Source of the DNA: Pegea sp. RAD2-039
Taxonomy: Eukaryota > Chordata > Thaliacea > Salpida > Salpidae
Direction of reading: 5' to 3'
NCBI GenBank assembly: GCA_034620365.1
Contig: JAQGEQ010000071.1
Location: forward strand, 4,836,001 to 4,900,000
Length of the DNA stretch: 64,000 nucleotides
Position numbers and translations under genes: made by a program. Below the pieces are notes generated by a model. It had not been told where the DNA came from. It made no database searches and was given only the letters and a program-made list of their open reading frames with translations. Below are positions 13,073-26,700 of this stretch, piece after piece. The number at the start of each line of letters is the position of its first letter. Position 1 is the first letter of the stretch.

Positions 13073-16071
13073 AAATTATTTCGTGTAATTATATTCAAAG
13101 CTTTTTTTAATTCAGTTTTACTGCATTTAACATTACTAATATTTAAGTTTCCTAATTCAAACGTTTTCCTTTAGATGTCTATTATCATCAAATAACAAAC
13201 TTTAAAAAATGGAATTTAAATAAAAACTACTTTTTTATTGTTTTAAAAGTATATTTTACAACTTATTAAGTTTTGGTTTTTCTTATCAATAAATTAAATT
13301 CAGATCAATGTAATGAATCTTTCAATGTCAAAGACTCAATCTAAATTTAGTTAAAATATTATTTCTTTATCTAGAGCTAGTTTTATCAAGAGCATATTAG
13401 TTTCAAGATTGCTTTTTCATAAATCTTTTATCTATCTTTTATACAATTGAGATTTTACTTTTAAAGTGTTATTCAAGTTTTATAAAAAAGATTATTCAAA
13501 CATTCTATAAATATTGTGTTTGTAAGTTTTTATAAACTAACTGACAAAAGCTAATAATTTCTGTAGTGTATATTGATTAAAATAAAAAATAACTAAAACT
13601 TTTTTGAATACAATTAATAATTAAAACTAATTTATATTAGAAATTCAACAACGTTTTCTATGCTAATTCAGCTAACCTTTATTCAAACTAGAAAGTAAAA
13701 TATATTTTTTAATAGTACAAAAGCTCGTATGGCTTTTGACGCCACTTAAACCCAGCTGATGTTTCCTAGCAACCTTTACTCATTGTTATGGTGAATATGG
13801 TGGCGCTATTGAGTATAAATGAGTTTAGATTCAAATAATTGTGCCAATAATTAATTCTGAATTTATAAAACGTTTGTTGTGTATAAAAACTTTTCTTTTT
13901 CATCAGCAATCATTTTAATTATACGAATATGATAGGAAATAATCTACTTCAAAGTATTTCCTGTTATCTTTGTAACAACTACGCAATCAATCACATATTA
14001 ACACTCAGCCGTTAATAGATCAATAAACTACAATTGTTGTACAATATGTTTATCTCTTTTGATTTAAAGACAACAAGAAACTACTAGCATAACAACTTTA
14101 GATTAGTTGCAAGACGGTAACACACTAATAATAATTACTCAAAAAGTTTCAGTTAGTTCATTCACTTTAGATGTTATATTACCTGGAAAAATAAGATAAA
14201 TGTTCACTAATAAAGAATAACATACGAAACTTAAACAAGATAACGTAAGAAAAGGTAACTGCAGCTTTTTATGAAATTAAAATTGTTTTCAATCAAGATT
14301 TGTTTAAGGATGACTTTAAATCTACTGAACTAAAGTGTTGCTTATATATAAGCTTAATATGCTTAGCAAGTGTTATACTTATAAAGTTATCTAAATCAAC
14401 ATACTAATTGTAATTACGATAGAGTTGTTAAAATTTATAAGAGTTGTAAGAATTCTACAATGTTAAGTTACTAGTATTTTATTAAAGCAATTTTTTTAAA
14501 TAAACATTTACCTCTGTCAGTGTTTATTTGGTTGAAGTACTTATGGTCGTTACTGTATATGTTTTGAGTTTTGAATATTTCTAGCATGTTGAATTAACAA
14601 TTTAGCAAAAAATAATAAATGCTGTTTTAAATTTTCCTATTCAAGTAACAAAACTTTGATCTTATCAAAAACTAAAATCCTAAGAAATTCATACTTCACT
14701 TTTATTTCCTAAAAAACTTTGAAATAGTAAAATTTTATGAGTTGACAGAATATAAATTTCTTGTTAAATTTCCAAAACGTCTTATTTGGCATGCAGTAGA
14801 TATGCTGGAAAGGGAGTTTGTGTTTATCTTGTTAAAACAATTTGAGTTTTATGCGAAAGTTCTAATTATTCAAAAACAAAGCAAAAAAAAATCTGCTTAA
14901 ATTTCTGATTATTTAAAAGTGATAAGAAATCAAAGAGAATTTGATCTGTAAACAAAAAGTAGAATAAACAATCAGAATATTCTTCTTACTTTTTAATTTT
15001 TGATAATTGTTGTCACCAAAGGTTGAAGCGGGTAAAATATGGAGATGTAAGCAACTTTAACAGTGACCTTTTTTGACCCAACAAACTTTTTAATAAACTT
15101 CTAAACTTATTTTTTTGTTTATTGGAATGATTCACTTATAAATAATGACTCATTTAAAATTTATAATTGTATTGACATAAAAATTTATAAAAAGGTTAAA
15201 AAAGGTTTTGAAAGACTTCATATCAGACACGATTATTTTAAGCTCATAATATGAAGTATCTCAATATTTATAAAGTTTATTTATAAACAAGTTACTTAAA
15301 ACATAAGTGATTTATAGAAATGAAATTTAAAAAATTTGGACAATAGTAAATAAATACATATATTTTATTAAAAAAGTGTTTAATGTCTTGCGTACAATAT
15401 AATTGCACAAAATTGTAATAGGTTAACATAAAAAATGTCAATTTATTTATTAAACGGATATGAAGTTATAGAGCTCTCTTAGCGAACAGAGAACAGATGC
15501 TATAGAAGAAGAATGAAAGATCATAAGTACAACCGTTAACTCCAGCATTATGCAGTTAGACTTTTTTAGATTCAATTATGGTTATTGATATCATCATTAG
15601 AAAAAGGATAAAATTTTATAGAAATATTTTGTACCAATCTTGTAATATTATTTTGATATATTTATATTGAAAATACGTTTGCAAAAATAAATCTATCAAA
15701 GTTAAAATAGATTTATTCATTAAAAGTAAAATACACCAACTGTAAAACAAACACATTTGTACAAATAGAGCTAACAATAGATACATCGCAACAAAAAGAG
15801 TTTAAAAAGTTAATTTAAAAGTAGTTAAAGTTTTAACAATTTGTTGCGATCATTTATATGACTCAAATAACTGAATTTTTATTTTTTAAACAATTTTCAG
15901 CAATGATTTTCTGAAGCATTTGCTTATTTACATAACTTAGCAGTATAATATCTTGAAAAAATTGAAATGAATTCACCAAAATTATTAAAAACTGTTGAAG
16001 CAACGAATATGCTTTTTGAGAATTACAAAATACACTTTTGAGTTAAAAGTTTTAAGCTTTAAGACATGTGA
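13073..16071. other. Intergenic stretch, EFHB promoter side and LOX-like 3' flank
   Basis: About 3 kb with no exon that I can support. The part from 13720 to 13830 is GC-richer and holds the X-box. The remainder is AT-rich with no recognisable repeat or RNA gene. Confidence 0.5.
13761..13774. promoter_or_regulatory. X-box (RFX binding site) upstream of EFHB
   Basis: GTTTCCTAGCAACC is an imperfect inverted repeat of two half-sites (GTTTCC and GCAAC) separated by TA, the layout of RFX X-boxes that drive ciliary genes. It lies about 690 bp upstream of the EFHB start codon, in the only GC-richer patch between the two genes. Function is inferred from motif and neighbour. Confidence 0.55.
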
Positions 16072-18651
16072 TTAGAAGCATATAGTTCGAACACAAGATT
16101 TTAAATCAATAATGTTCAGGTTGATATTATCAAATTCTCGATTTTTTTGAAGCAATTGTCGACGAAACTGGCGCACGGCATAAATGGCTTCAGGGTTTGT
16201 AAATCCATAACTGCAAATAAGAGTAAGTTTACTTTACATACCAAGAAAATAAAATTTCTATCTTTTGCCATTAGGCTATATGTCAAAATATATAGCTAGA
16301 AACTTGAACGAATATTTGATGTGAAAATTTATTTGCGGTTTAAAATTGGAATTTTAATATTTAAATTATTCAAAAGTATCGTAAAAATGTTCAAATTCTA
16401 GTTTTTTGAGTAATTAATTATGTGAGGAGAGTAAAGATAGAAGATGGAAGAAACTTACTCAGTCTCAGTAAGTGTCAAGTCCAGGAAGTAGCATCTGTTG
16501 TAACGAACAAATGTATTTACAAATACTTGAGTTCGGTAAACGTCCCCAACGTAGAAAAACTCACAATCAAAATCATCTTCATCAAATTCATCTAATGAAT
16601 TTAAATCTTCTCCAAAAAGACTTTTTCTTTTTGTTGAAAGCAACAACAAAAAAGATGAAATTTTAATGACATTTTCTCATCACAACAAGTTGACAATTTA
16701 AACAAAAAGTAGTTTTTCTGCTTACACCATAAGACTAGGTAAAAATTTAATCACGAGTTTTAAAATAAAAGTTTAACATTTTCATGTTTAATCCTGAGAT
16801 AAATCATTAAAAAAATAAATAAGCCAATAATAAAAACAGTAACCTCATACTCATACAGCCGTATTTTCTGGCGAACAATTCAGTAAAGCTTTCATGATCA
16901 CTATAATGTACGATGGCATTGTTCCATATCAGAGTTGCTATTACTTCTAATGGTTCATAACAAGCCACACAAGGAATATATTCCTTACAAGCGTTTACTA
17001 GTACCTCAAAATCTAGGTCAATTTTAGTGCTTAGATTTTTGACAAACTGAAGAACTATATCATAATACTGTAAAAAATTAATTGGATTAAATGATTAAAA
17101 ACTAAATTTTATAGAAAATGTTGCTAGCTACTGTTTAGTTTTGCTTTTAAAAATTAAAATTGAATTGTGACAAAGTTTTTAACTAGAGTAGAAAAAGTGT
17201 TTGTAGATATAATTGTTCTAAAATTATCTATGATTTTAAATCAAAATATAAATCTGTATCTATGTTAAACCTACTTCAGAAATAAAACGATCATAAGGAA
17301 GCTCTAGATTTAATTCACGACGAATTAAACCTTTTGTTAAATAGAAGTCTTCAGTTGCTTCTTTTACATTTTTTAAGAAATAATGATTGGTGGTTGGCAT
17401 ACAAAGCCAGGGTTTAAAACATCTTTCAGTCAGATAGTTGTGATTATCGGATGATTTGCAGTGCTAAAATAATCACAATTTGAAATTTTATTAACTTGAT
17501 CTAATCACAAACCTACATGTAAAGCTTTGTGGTTAATATATTCTGTGAATCTTGTATGAGGCTCTAACAACTTGCGAAGATTTGAATTTTTTGGCAATCG
17601 TTCACGAACTAAGCAAGCCATAATAGATGGAAAAATGAAGTGAACGTGATTATGAGCATTTCCAGGTGCGTAATAAGTTAGTTGTACTTGTGCATGAGCT
17701 TTTGCAAAATCCCATGATGAAGTATGAGGTGAATGCAAATTCCCTTTGCGGTCGATTAATGAGATACTTTTATCCTTGTGAACTTGAATTGTTTTAATAT
17801 CCCAATAAAAACCAGGTAATAATTTATAATTTTCAATTGGTAACTCTAAAATCCATTCAACGTTGTTATGATTAAAACCTATAAATCACAAAAATCAACA
17901 TTTGGTCTACATCACCTCCAACACTTTTTAATCATCTTACCTGCTCTTTGTAAGCCAGCTGTGAATCCAGTGTACATCAAAACATTGTATAGTTCTTTGT
18001 CTCCAATCAAACGGCATTTTTGTAAACCTGCTACTCGTTTTCCAAATTCCCATAAGGCCCCAAAAGTCACTTCAAATGCATATGTAGGTGAGCGATGAAT
18101 AATAAAGTCAATTGTCTCTGAGGTTGACACACGTGTCACCTCAACCATGGGTCCGTCTTTGAAAAGTGATATCTTAGCTGTAGAAAATGTTCATTAAGTT
18201 ATGAAACTAACTTTTAAAAAACTGTTTTGTTAGCATATAGAAAATTTAAGTTATTTCATATATCTGTTAAAATCAGATGTTTTATAAATTAAAAATAAAT
18301 AAATCAAACTTTTGCATAAAAAGACAAACATTTGATTCTGTGGTGAACGTCACAACATTTAAGAAATGTGTCATTAAAATGACGTTTTTAGATTACTATA
18401 AATATAAGCTGACAGTCAACAAGTGAAGGTTTTAAATGTTTTGAAGCGTCAAGTAATAAATTGAAGTTAGAAATCATCAAATACTACTTACATGGTTTAT
18501 TTGGTTTAAAATACGTTTTAAATAACTCTATCATGAGAGCCAAGTGTATAAAGATCAACATCATTAGCGAAGGAAGAAACAACAAAGTCAAAACTGTCAG
18601 TTGTTTCAAACGTCCAGGAAGAGTTGCTGTTAGAGTGTTTCGTCGGACCAT
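16072..18651 (-). CDS. Membrane-anchored lipoxygenase-like protein without PLAT domain
   Basis: A 7-exon model closes in frame at 492 residues: 18492-18651, 17941-18177, 17517-17878, 17275-17463, 16844-17067, 16459-16626, 16072-16210. Residues about 15-45 form one long hydrophobic segment (signal anchor) instead of the usual N-terminal PLAT barrel. The rest follows the lipoxygenase catalytic fold. WDFAKAH is followed by the metal-site helix (NAHNHVHF), RERLP, LRKLLEPHTRF and INHKAL. Then comes the second metal helix IATLIWNNAIVHYSDHESF, and the C-terminal helix AVRQFRRQLLQKN ends in VRTICF. Canonical enzymes have His-x4-His, His-x3-Asn/His and a terminal Ile/Val. Here the first pair is spaced His-x3-His, the second is His-x3-His, and the last residue is Phe. 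It could be a divergent oxygenase of polyunsaturated lipids or a non-catalytic relative. Family membership is firm; activity is not. Confidence 0.85.
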
Positions 18652-20716
18652 CGCTTAAAAACTTTCAATTTTATAGCTCTTTTAGAAATGTAACATAGAA
18701 TAATATTTTAGTAATAAGACTATGTTCATATTTAAATCAATTCATCTAAATATCTTTATATGAGACTGATTATATTTTGTTCTAATTTTTTTTGTTTAAA
18801 AGTTGTCAATGCGTTTTTGTATAAACTCTAATATCATTTGTTTAATATTTCTTTTTTTTTTGTAACTTTGTTTTTATACTTAATATAAAAGTTGATCAAA
18901 ACTGTTTAAAAAAAAAGATAATTCGTAATTTATCAACTTTTATTTCAAAAGATTTAATTAAATCATTTTAACGTTTATTAGAATACCTTATCAAGCTTGA
19001 CTCTACAGATGTATGAATCTATTTTGGGACTCTTATATCTAAATGCTCTTTTTGAAGAAAGTTAAACAAACTAACTTGTAATCAAATTATTGATGATAAA
19101 AAGGTTAGTTTGAAGCTAGAATTATTTCAACTTTATGAAATCAGACAAAAAAAAAACTGTTGAAATTCAGATGACCTTTTTCAATGTTATCATGAAATGT
19201 TAAAGTTTTGAAAAAAATGAAAAAATTGTTTTCTAAGATTTACAAAAATTGATCTGAAAATAACTTTGCTTGATTCAATCAAAAAGAAAATCTACTCATA
19301 AAAGACCTCAGTGTCTTGATGTTCTATTTCTTCTTCTCTCTTCTGTAATAAGCTAAATGCACTGAAATGAATAATTGATGTAGATCTTATAAAATAATCT
19401 AATCAATCATTATTAAATTCTAACTTTAGTTCCAATAATTACGAATTGATTTAATGAAAAATTAATCCCCTTTCATCAAGTTTTTCAACAAAATTTTGAG
19501 TTTATTTTTACTTTCTAATAACTTTCATTTTTCTCTAATTTGCTCTTTGAAAGTAATTACAAGTCCGTAGAGTATCCAAAAGTATAATGTCACAAGTCAA
19601 GAGGGATTTTAAAAGTTGAGAAAAAGGAAGAAAAAATATCAAAATAAAAACATTAAACGAACCATAACTAAATGATTTACTTGTTCCTTTATATGAGTAA
19701 GATAAACTTCAAAACAATTTAATCAGAATTAAATTTTTCAAAAGGAATTTGTTTAGATAATAAAGACTACATACATGTTTATATTCGTGTAATTGAATTT
19801 AAGAGCAAGTTTTTTTTAAACAATTCTAAGTGATTAGATCATTTGAACATTGGGTATTTTCCACTGTAGCTAATACAAACACCTGATCTCTAACTGCTAT
19901 AAGTTGAGACAAGCTTGATGTAATTACATCAATGAAAACTTCCCTTATAAGAATAACATCAGTCTGTAATTTGCATTAAATTCTTTTTATGTTAAAGAAC
20001 AAATTTGATAAGTTGAAAAAGCTTGAAAAAGGAGATAGAAAAATATAAGAGATGGTTTTAAAACAAATACAGCTAAAATAAAACATAGAAAAGAAAATTT
20101 AGAAGATGTCAACATGTTAACATTGCGTGCATTAATGTACTTATTGCACAAGAAGGGGTAGTAAACATAGAATCGACAAACTACAAAGTACGATGAACAT
20201 ACAAAGCAAGTTTTGATGAGGTTGTAAAGTAAGCTTTCACGCAATACACGATATCTAATCGATAAAAATTTGTCATCTATTATAAAGATAATAAATTGAA
20301 TGTTTGGTTAGTAATCTTGGTTAATTTGATGTTTTAACACAAAGTTGGTAGATAAAAAGAAAGATAATGAAATGGCAAGATATAAGAAACTTCTAACTTT
20401 ACTGTTGACTTGATGTAGTTTTTACTGATATGATTTACATAGAACTGCAAAGAAAACACCATTTTATGATATGAAGAAAAAGATTTATCAATAAGCAAGT
20501 TAATAAAAGTGTTTATGAGAAATAGAAATGGATTTCTATGTTTAAAAATTCTTGCAAATCTTCCACAATGAATTTATGATGAATTAATTTGAAAGAAAGT
20601 ATATTTGCATCATGAAAAATTGAAAGATAAACTTTTATGAAATAAGGATGTTAACTAAATCATGATATGAGGCACAAAAATTGCAATTTTTCAAGTATTT
20701 TTCCAGATAGAAGTAT
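18652..20716. other. AT-rich intergenic stretch between LOX-like gene and Vav
   Basis: This holds the LOX-like promoter and the Vav 3' flank. A minus-strand ORF at 19987-20244 (85 residues, Cys/Tyr/Phe-rich and hydrophobic) has no family resemblance and normal AT-rich composition, so it is not called as a gene. Nothing else is recognisable. Confidence 0.45.
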
Positions 20717-23700
20717 CTATTCACCAATAAACCTAGCTGGAACGTATCCGAGCTGTAAATAAAACCATAAATTACTACCCACATAAGGTTTCTTTGAAAG
20801 TTTGTTTTGATAAATACAGTCTTTAAAATTCAAGAGTTATTTGAAAAAAAATAAATTTTTGTAAACATTAAATAATTGCTCTGAAAGAAGCGTTTTTATT
20901 TTTAAATATTTTTGTAAATATATATTTCTATCTTATTTACAATATATTTGTTGGTTTATAGAAATTGTTTTCAAGAAATCTTTGAAACATCTTAGAGAAT
21001 ATTCATAATGTTGTTTACATATTGATTATTTTATTTAACATCTTAATTTGTTTACTTTAAACTTTAGGTTAACTAAATGATTAATCATTTATTGATTTAA
21101 ACCCTACAACCAGATATTTGAAATTTTGTTGTAGAATGATTTTATCAAATTTATCTGAATCAAGATGTTTTGGGTTTTAAGTAAATATTTTCGATGTAAT
21201 CTTATCTATGACAAATTAGCAATTTAGTAACCTTGAAATACATTTAGATAAGTTTGTTGAAAATCAACTTTCATGATAAGAAAAATGTGATTTTTTGACA
21301 AGTTGTGACTTCAGCAAACTGAAATTTTTTTTATCAATTACCTTTCCTTCGCATTCAACTTTCCACCAACCACGTGAGTCACCTTTCTTACTTACTATCA
21401 CCACAGTCTGACCAGCTCTTAACCCAAGCTCTTGCTCAGATCTGGACTCAAAGTCATAGAGGACTCGACCCACATTGACATCTGGTTTGGAGAGGTACCC
21501 GAACTTGTACTTCGATTGGTTTTCTAACAACAGTCTGTTCAGAAAACAACTTCTTGATGATTTGTGGAACTAACTTGGATATAAAGAAGGTGGCAAAGGT
21601 GATTTGGAAGCAGTGGGAACGAATCCAGCATCTTTAAAAGGGAATTTTAAGGTGGTATCAAGTCCGAAGAAAGATGTAGACATATTTGTCTCTTCGTAGT
21701 AACTAATCAATTCCTATAAATCTAATTTTGAAATCTTAGCTTCGATATTAGCATCTTACCTGAACTGATCGAAAGTTTTTACATTCAGCAAGATAAAAGA
21801 GGTTTTCAGGCGAACAAACGATTCGGATATGCTTGACTGCTTTCTCGAATCTAGAAACCAAACAATTATCACGTGACCATCATCATTACCACAAAACTGA
21901 CGTTAAACTAAGAGCATAGTTGTTTTGGTTCTTTTCACGAACAAGAAACGTTCCATTGGGTTTGCCAGATAGTTGCTCAGTTGCAGCAACTCTGTCTAGG
22001 TCTCCAGCATACCTGACAACAAAGTTGTTATCAAAACGAGGTTTTCATGTTATGGAAGACACCAGCATGCAATTTGATTGGTTAATGATACATCAATTGG
22101 TTAGTTACATTAATTAAATCGTGCATTAGATCAATATGAGATGAAAGATTGGTTTTTAGACAAAGATACCATGTGTAAACATCAAGTGGTTGTTGGTGAT
22201 GTTGGATTTTCACCAGTTCTTTATTTACAGAATTTGATTTGCTTCTTTTGATACTCTGTTGGTGGCATGTTAAAGTTAAAACACAAAAAACCAAAACACG
22301 TTAAATTGTAAAAAAAAAATAAAAATTAGTGGAAACTTCATGAAAAAATTAACAAAGTTGATTGCATTTAAACGACCATGCCAAAAAATAAAGGTGTTAG
22401 TCGGTGGAGATGGCATCATTCACAACCAAACCAACCATGGGTAGTTCTTTATTGGCATATTTGCTTTGGACGATGCTGCCATCAAGTGGTGAGACGAAGT
22501 CGCTGGATTGTTTGGTATAAAATGATTTGAAGTCATATAATTCAGATTTTTTTTGTTCTCTTTTTTTTCTTTCTGATTTTTTTTTTGTTCAAATAATTTA
22601 CAAATATTTGAAGAAGAAGAAGAAGAAAAAAAACTGATATTAAATATTGAAATTAAATCTAGCTGTTACGTAAGACTAGTTTCATTAAATCAACTCACCA
22701 TCGGAATAGGACTGACAAACGATGCTGGAAATAAACCTTTCAAATCATACGTAGAAAGAGCTCGTCCCTAAAGAAATTTAATATTATAAGATCAATCTGA
22801 AGACATTAAATATCACCTTCCACCATTCGTTTGAGATTATTTCTTCAATTTGTATTTCTTCTCCAGTTTCAAAAGTAATGATTGGACAGGAAAAAGGGGG
22901 CGGTGGGTCCCCTTTATAAGGACGGTGGGCCTTGTATGCTGCTGCTGATTAAACGTAATTAATTTTCAGCTGAATGTGGAAATCAACTAACTTTTGTTGA
23001 GTTGTGAGTCTTGTTTATTCTTCTCCTAAAACAGAATTTTGATTAAATTGAAATCAGTAATTGTTTAAATGATGAGTAATTTGTTGCTAAGAACAGTTGT
23101 AGAAAGCAAAGTTGTAACAGTTGTGTCACCTGTTTGAAGGTCCACTGGGATAGAGAAAGTGGTGGAGCTGTTACTGATGATGGTGAAGATGCTTCTTTAA
23201 AAGTTTTTAGACTTTTTAATTGTTTGATTTTAAAAATTTGAACAAATTTCCAAGTAATTATAAAAATAGAAACTTGAAAATATTTTTAGAAATTTAATCT
23301 AAAAATATTATTTAGTTTTTGAGAATAAATTTTTAAATGTCTTTTGATAGTTTATTTTGTAAAAATCAGGTGACAGTTTGTAAGATGACCACTTTTGAAG
23401 TAAATATAAAAGTTTTAATAAAAGATTAATTTGAAGAAATCTGTGAATTAAATATATGAAAGATATGCAAATACCTGATAACGAAATGTTGCTTTCCATT
23501 TTGATGACGATATTTGACAAACAATTTTTGTGAGCACTCACATTTTGAGCTTTAAAACAAAATCAAATAATTAAAAAGTTAATAAAAAAAAAATTCTTTG
23601 AAATAAATAATTACATTCTTTGAAAAGATCTTTTTAAATTTTTAAGTTACATATTTAAAGTAGTAGAAATTAAACATAAATAAACAGAAACAAGTTTGAT

Positions 23701-26700
23701 TTCAGATATTAGACAAGTTAATCAAAAGTATCAAGAAGAAAAAGAAATAAAAGTTTTCCTGTAGATTCCACAAACTTTCAACAACCGATAAAAGAATTTT
23801 GATATTTGTTTTATATATTGAAGTTTTATATATCTAAAAGCTTTTGTAGGTAACCGCGAATACTTTATGTCTAGTGTTGTATTCAATACTATTTTTAAAA
23901 ATCAAGTTTTTCAAATTAGCTACAAAATGGACCTACCATCACAGTAATAACCCTGAAAAAATGAACCAAGTAAAAGTTTATGACAAGAATCACAGTAAGT
24001 CGGCTTTTCAAAAGTAAACATCCTGAATTTGTATTGTTTGTTCTTAAGAGCTTGTGGAGTAATGTTATCACTGTAAACACAAGTCAGTTAGTTTGCGTAA
24101 AGAACTCTTCCAACACCAATTCATATCATGATGTGAACACGTGACTACTTACAAAGCGGTGTTGATCTGTTCAACCCATTTGCTTTTATCTAATTCAGTT
24201 TTAGCAATTAATTCATAACTAGTAGAACCTCGTCCTTGGAGTATCCAATTATGGTTCCACTTGAAATAAATCAGATATAAGATCATTTTCATTTATCACA
24301 TCCAAACCTTTGATGCTTTGTTCTGTTGTGTTCTTTCAATCACAAAGTCCTCTTCTTCAAAACGGAGGATATCTTTCACATGATACTTTCCGTTCTGCAA
24401 ATAACACATTTGATGATTGAAGTAAGATCAAATGGGACTTCCTACATCTTCCTTTGTCATCAGAAGAGCCTGATCAAAGAGGAAGATGTTCCTCAACTTT
24501 GACTTCTCTCTTCCTTTCTCTTTTTTTACTTTCACTTTCAATTCTCCATCCTTTAATAATCTGCCGTATGAGTTTAGAAGCAGATGCTGAATACCAAACA
24601 CGTTGAGGTAGTTATTTGATTTTATACAAACAGCAGATGTTATCTAGATGTTGACTTACATCAGAAAAATCAACCAAACAACTCTGCACTTTACTAATTG
24701 TCAAATTCATCTCATTGTCACGTTTCACTTCGTTGACAAAATGTGAAAGCTCCTAAAATGTTATTTGATTATTTAAGAGTATTTTAAAAGCGAAGAACAA
24801 TTTAATGAGTTCTTTAATAGCTCTTGAATCAAAGGACTACATGCCTGCATTGCTTCAAGCGCTTTTGATAACCGCAGTTTATCAGGGTTAACTTCTGGTG
24901 TGTGTTTGTTCAATTCCTACAATTAATGATGTTAGAAATAGATGAAGAGTTTCACAAGGACTCACTTTGACGAGAAGATGATACTTTAAGACTCTTTGCA
25001 TGGGGACACATAAGAGTTCTCGGAGTCGGAACTTACTGGGGCTTGCGACGTTTTGTAGCTCCTAGTAAATGTGATATTTAGAAGGTCACTTTTACATCAA
25101 TTAATCTTTTAACTTGAGATATTTGTGAACGAGTGATGTCGACATATTTGTTTCAAGTAATTAAATGCAAGAAGGAAATATGTGAGAAACTAATCACCTC
25201 AACTAAAGTTTTAAAATTAAAGTCTCTTTTCATTAAACTATCCAGATGTTCTTGAGCTTCTAGCATCTGGCTGCAGTATTTTCCATAAATCAAAAACTTT
25301 TCCTGTTTAAAACAAAGCAAGATAATTGTAAACTTGAATTTAAAAGGAGTTTGTTTGAAAGCTGTAAAAAGCTATTATTCAAATAAGCGTATGAGTTAGT
25401 CAAGTTGTTAGTTGAAAAATATAAAATCACAAATACTCAGTAAAACGTACTATTAGGATATGACGTTGAGTTAATTACTAAAAGTTTAGATTACATAAAA
25501 TAGTTTGAAAATTTCAGCTAAAGTTTTAATACTTGTGAAATTGTGACTAAAATTATTTTTCAAGATTTTTAATTAAATATTTTTATAGAAAATAATTTGT
25601 ACTTTGTAATCGATGAATGGTTTACTGAGAGATCCACTCCGATATCTGTGAAGCGTTTCCAAAAATCCTTGATGCACAGGGAGTAGCTCCTAGAAAAAAT
25701 AGGTTTAAAAACATTAGAATAGAAAGTAAAAAAAGTTTCAGTTTAATGACAAAGTGTTAAAATATTTAAGTAAAAAATTTCAATTCTATTAAATAGAAAA
25801 AAAATAAGTTTTAGATCCTTGAAAAAAACCAAATTAGTTAATTGTGAGGAAAATTAGAAAACTTGTTTACACTTTTATATTACCTCGGAGTTAATAAAGA
25901 TCAAACTAGCATCTTTATCAGATAATCCACCTCTAATCTTTAAAGGATACATAAACTTGTTGCAAACTATATCTAGATGATTGACATAATTTTGTTCCGT
26001 TTCAAATATTTCTTTAATGCAGCAACTACGTATGTCCTGTGAGTTTAAGTTAAGCAAACATAAGTGTGATTACTACTTGCAACAAACCTTGCTATCTTTA
26101 ATTGAGCTCGTGCGTTTAACAGCAATTAGGGAGCCGTATATACCATCTTCTTCTTTTTCTTCAGCAACTGAATCATATAGGTCTTCCTCATCAGCTAATT
26201 CTCTTTCTCTATAAACATTTCATTATTTAAAGAAGATAAAACCTTTTTATCTATCACAACTAAATTACTAAATTTAAAAGAACAATTAAAAAAGTGAAGT
26301 TTGGAAACTAAAGCTTCTGTGATTATGTAACAGTTGTAATAGAGGTAGTAGCTTACATTGCTAATTCCGCTAATGAATTGTAAATGTCTTCTTCCTTATA
26401 ATTATTATAAACTTTTCTTTCTTGGATATGTTCAGGAAAAGGTCTATAAGATAAAAGTCTAATTAAAATCAATTCAAGACAAATTATAAGTTTGAACATT
26501 GAATAAATTGTACCTGACTTTATTAGCAACAAATGGTATAAGTGATAATTTTGATAGGGTGTGAAGTACCTATAAAGTTGAAAATTAGAGTTCAAATCCA
26601 AATAGAAATAAAAAAAGTAAACAAACTTTAGCAAAGTTGGTCATATGATAGAGATCAGAAGGATGAAAAGTATCAACTATCCCAAAGCTATCTCTTAAAC

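Noticed and set aside
19987..20244. Minus-strand hydrophobic 85-residue ORF downstream of Vav
   Set aside because: Ordinary AT-rich composition, no recognisable motif, and likely Vav 3' flank.
22082..22294. Minus-strand 70-residue ORF inside Vav
   Set aside because: It falls in the intron between the linker exon and the SH2 exon; the join NYPW to YAGDLDRVA is exact without it.
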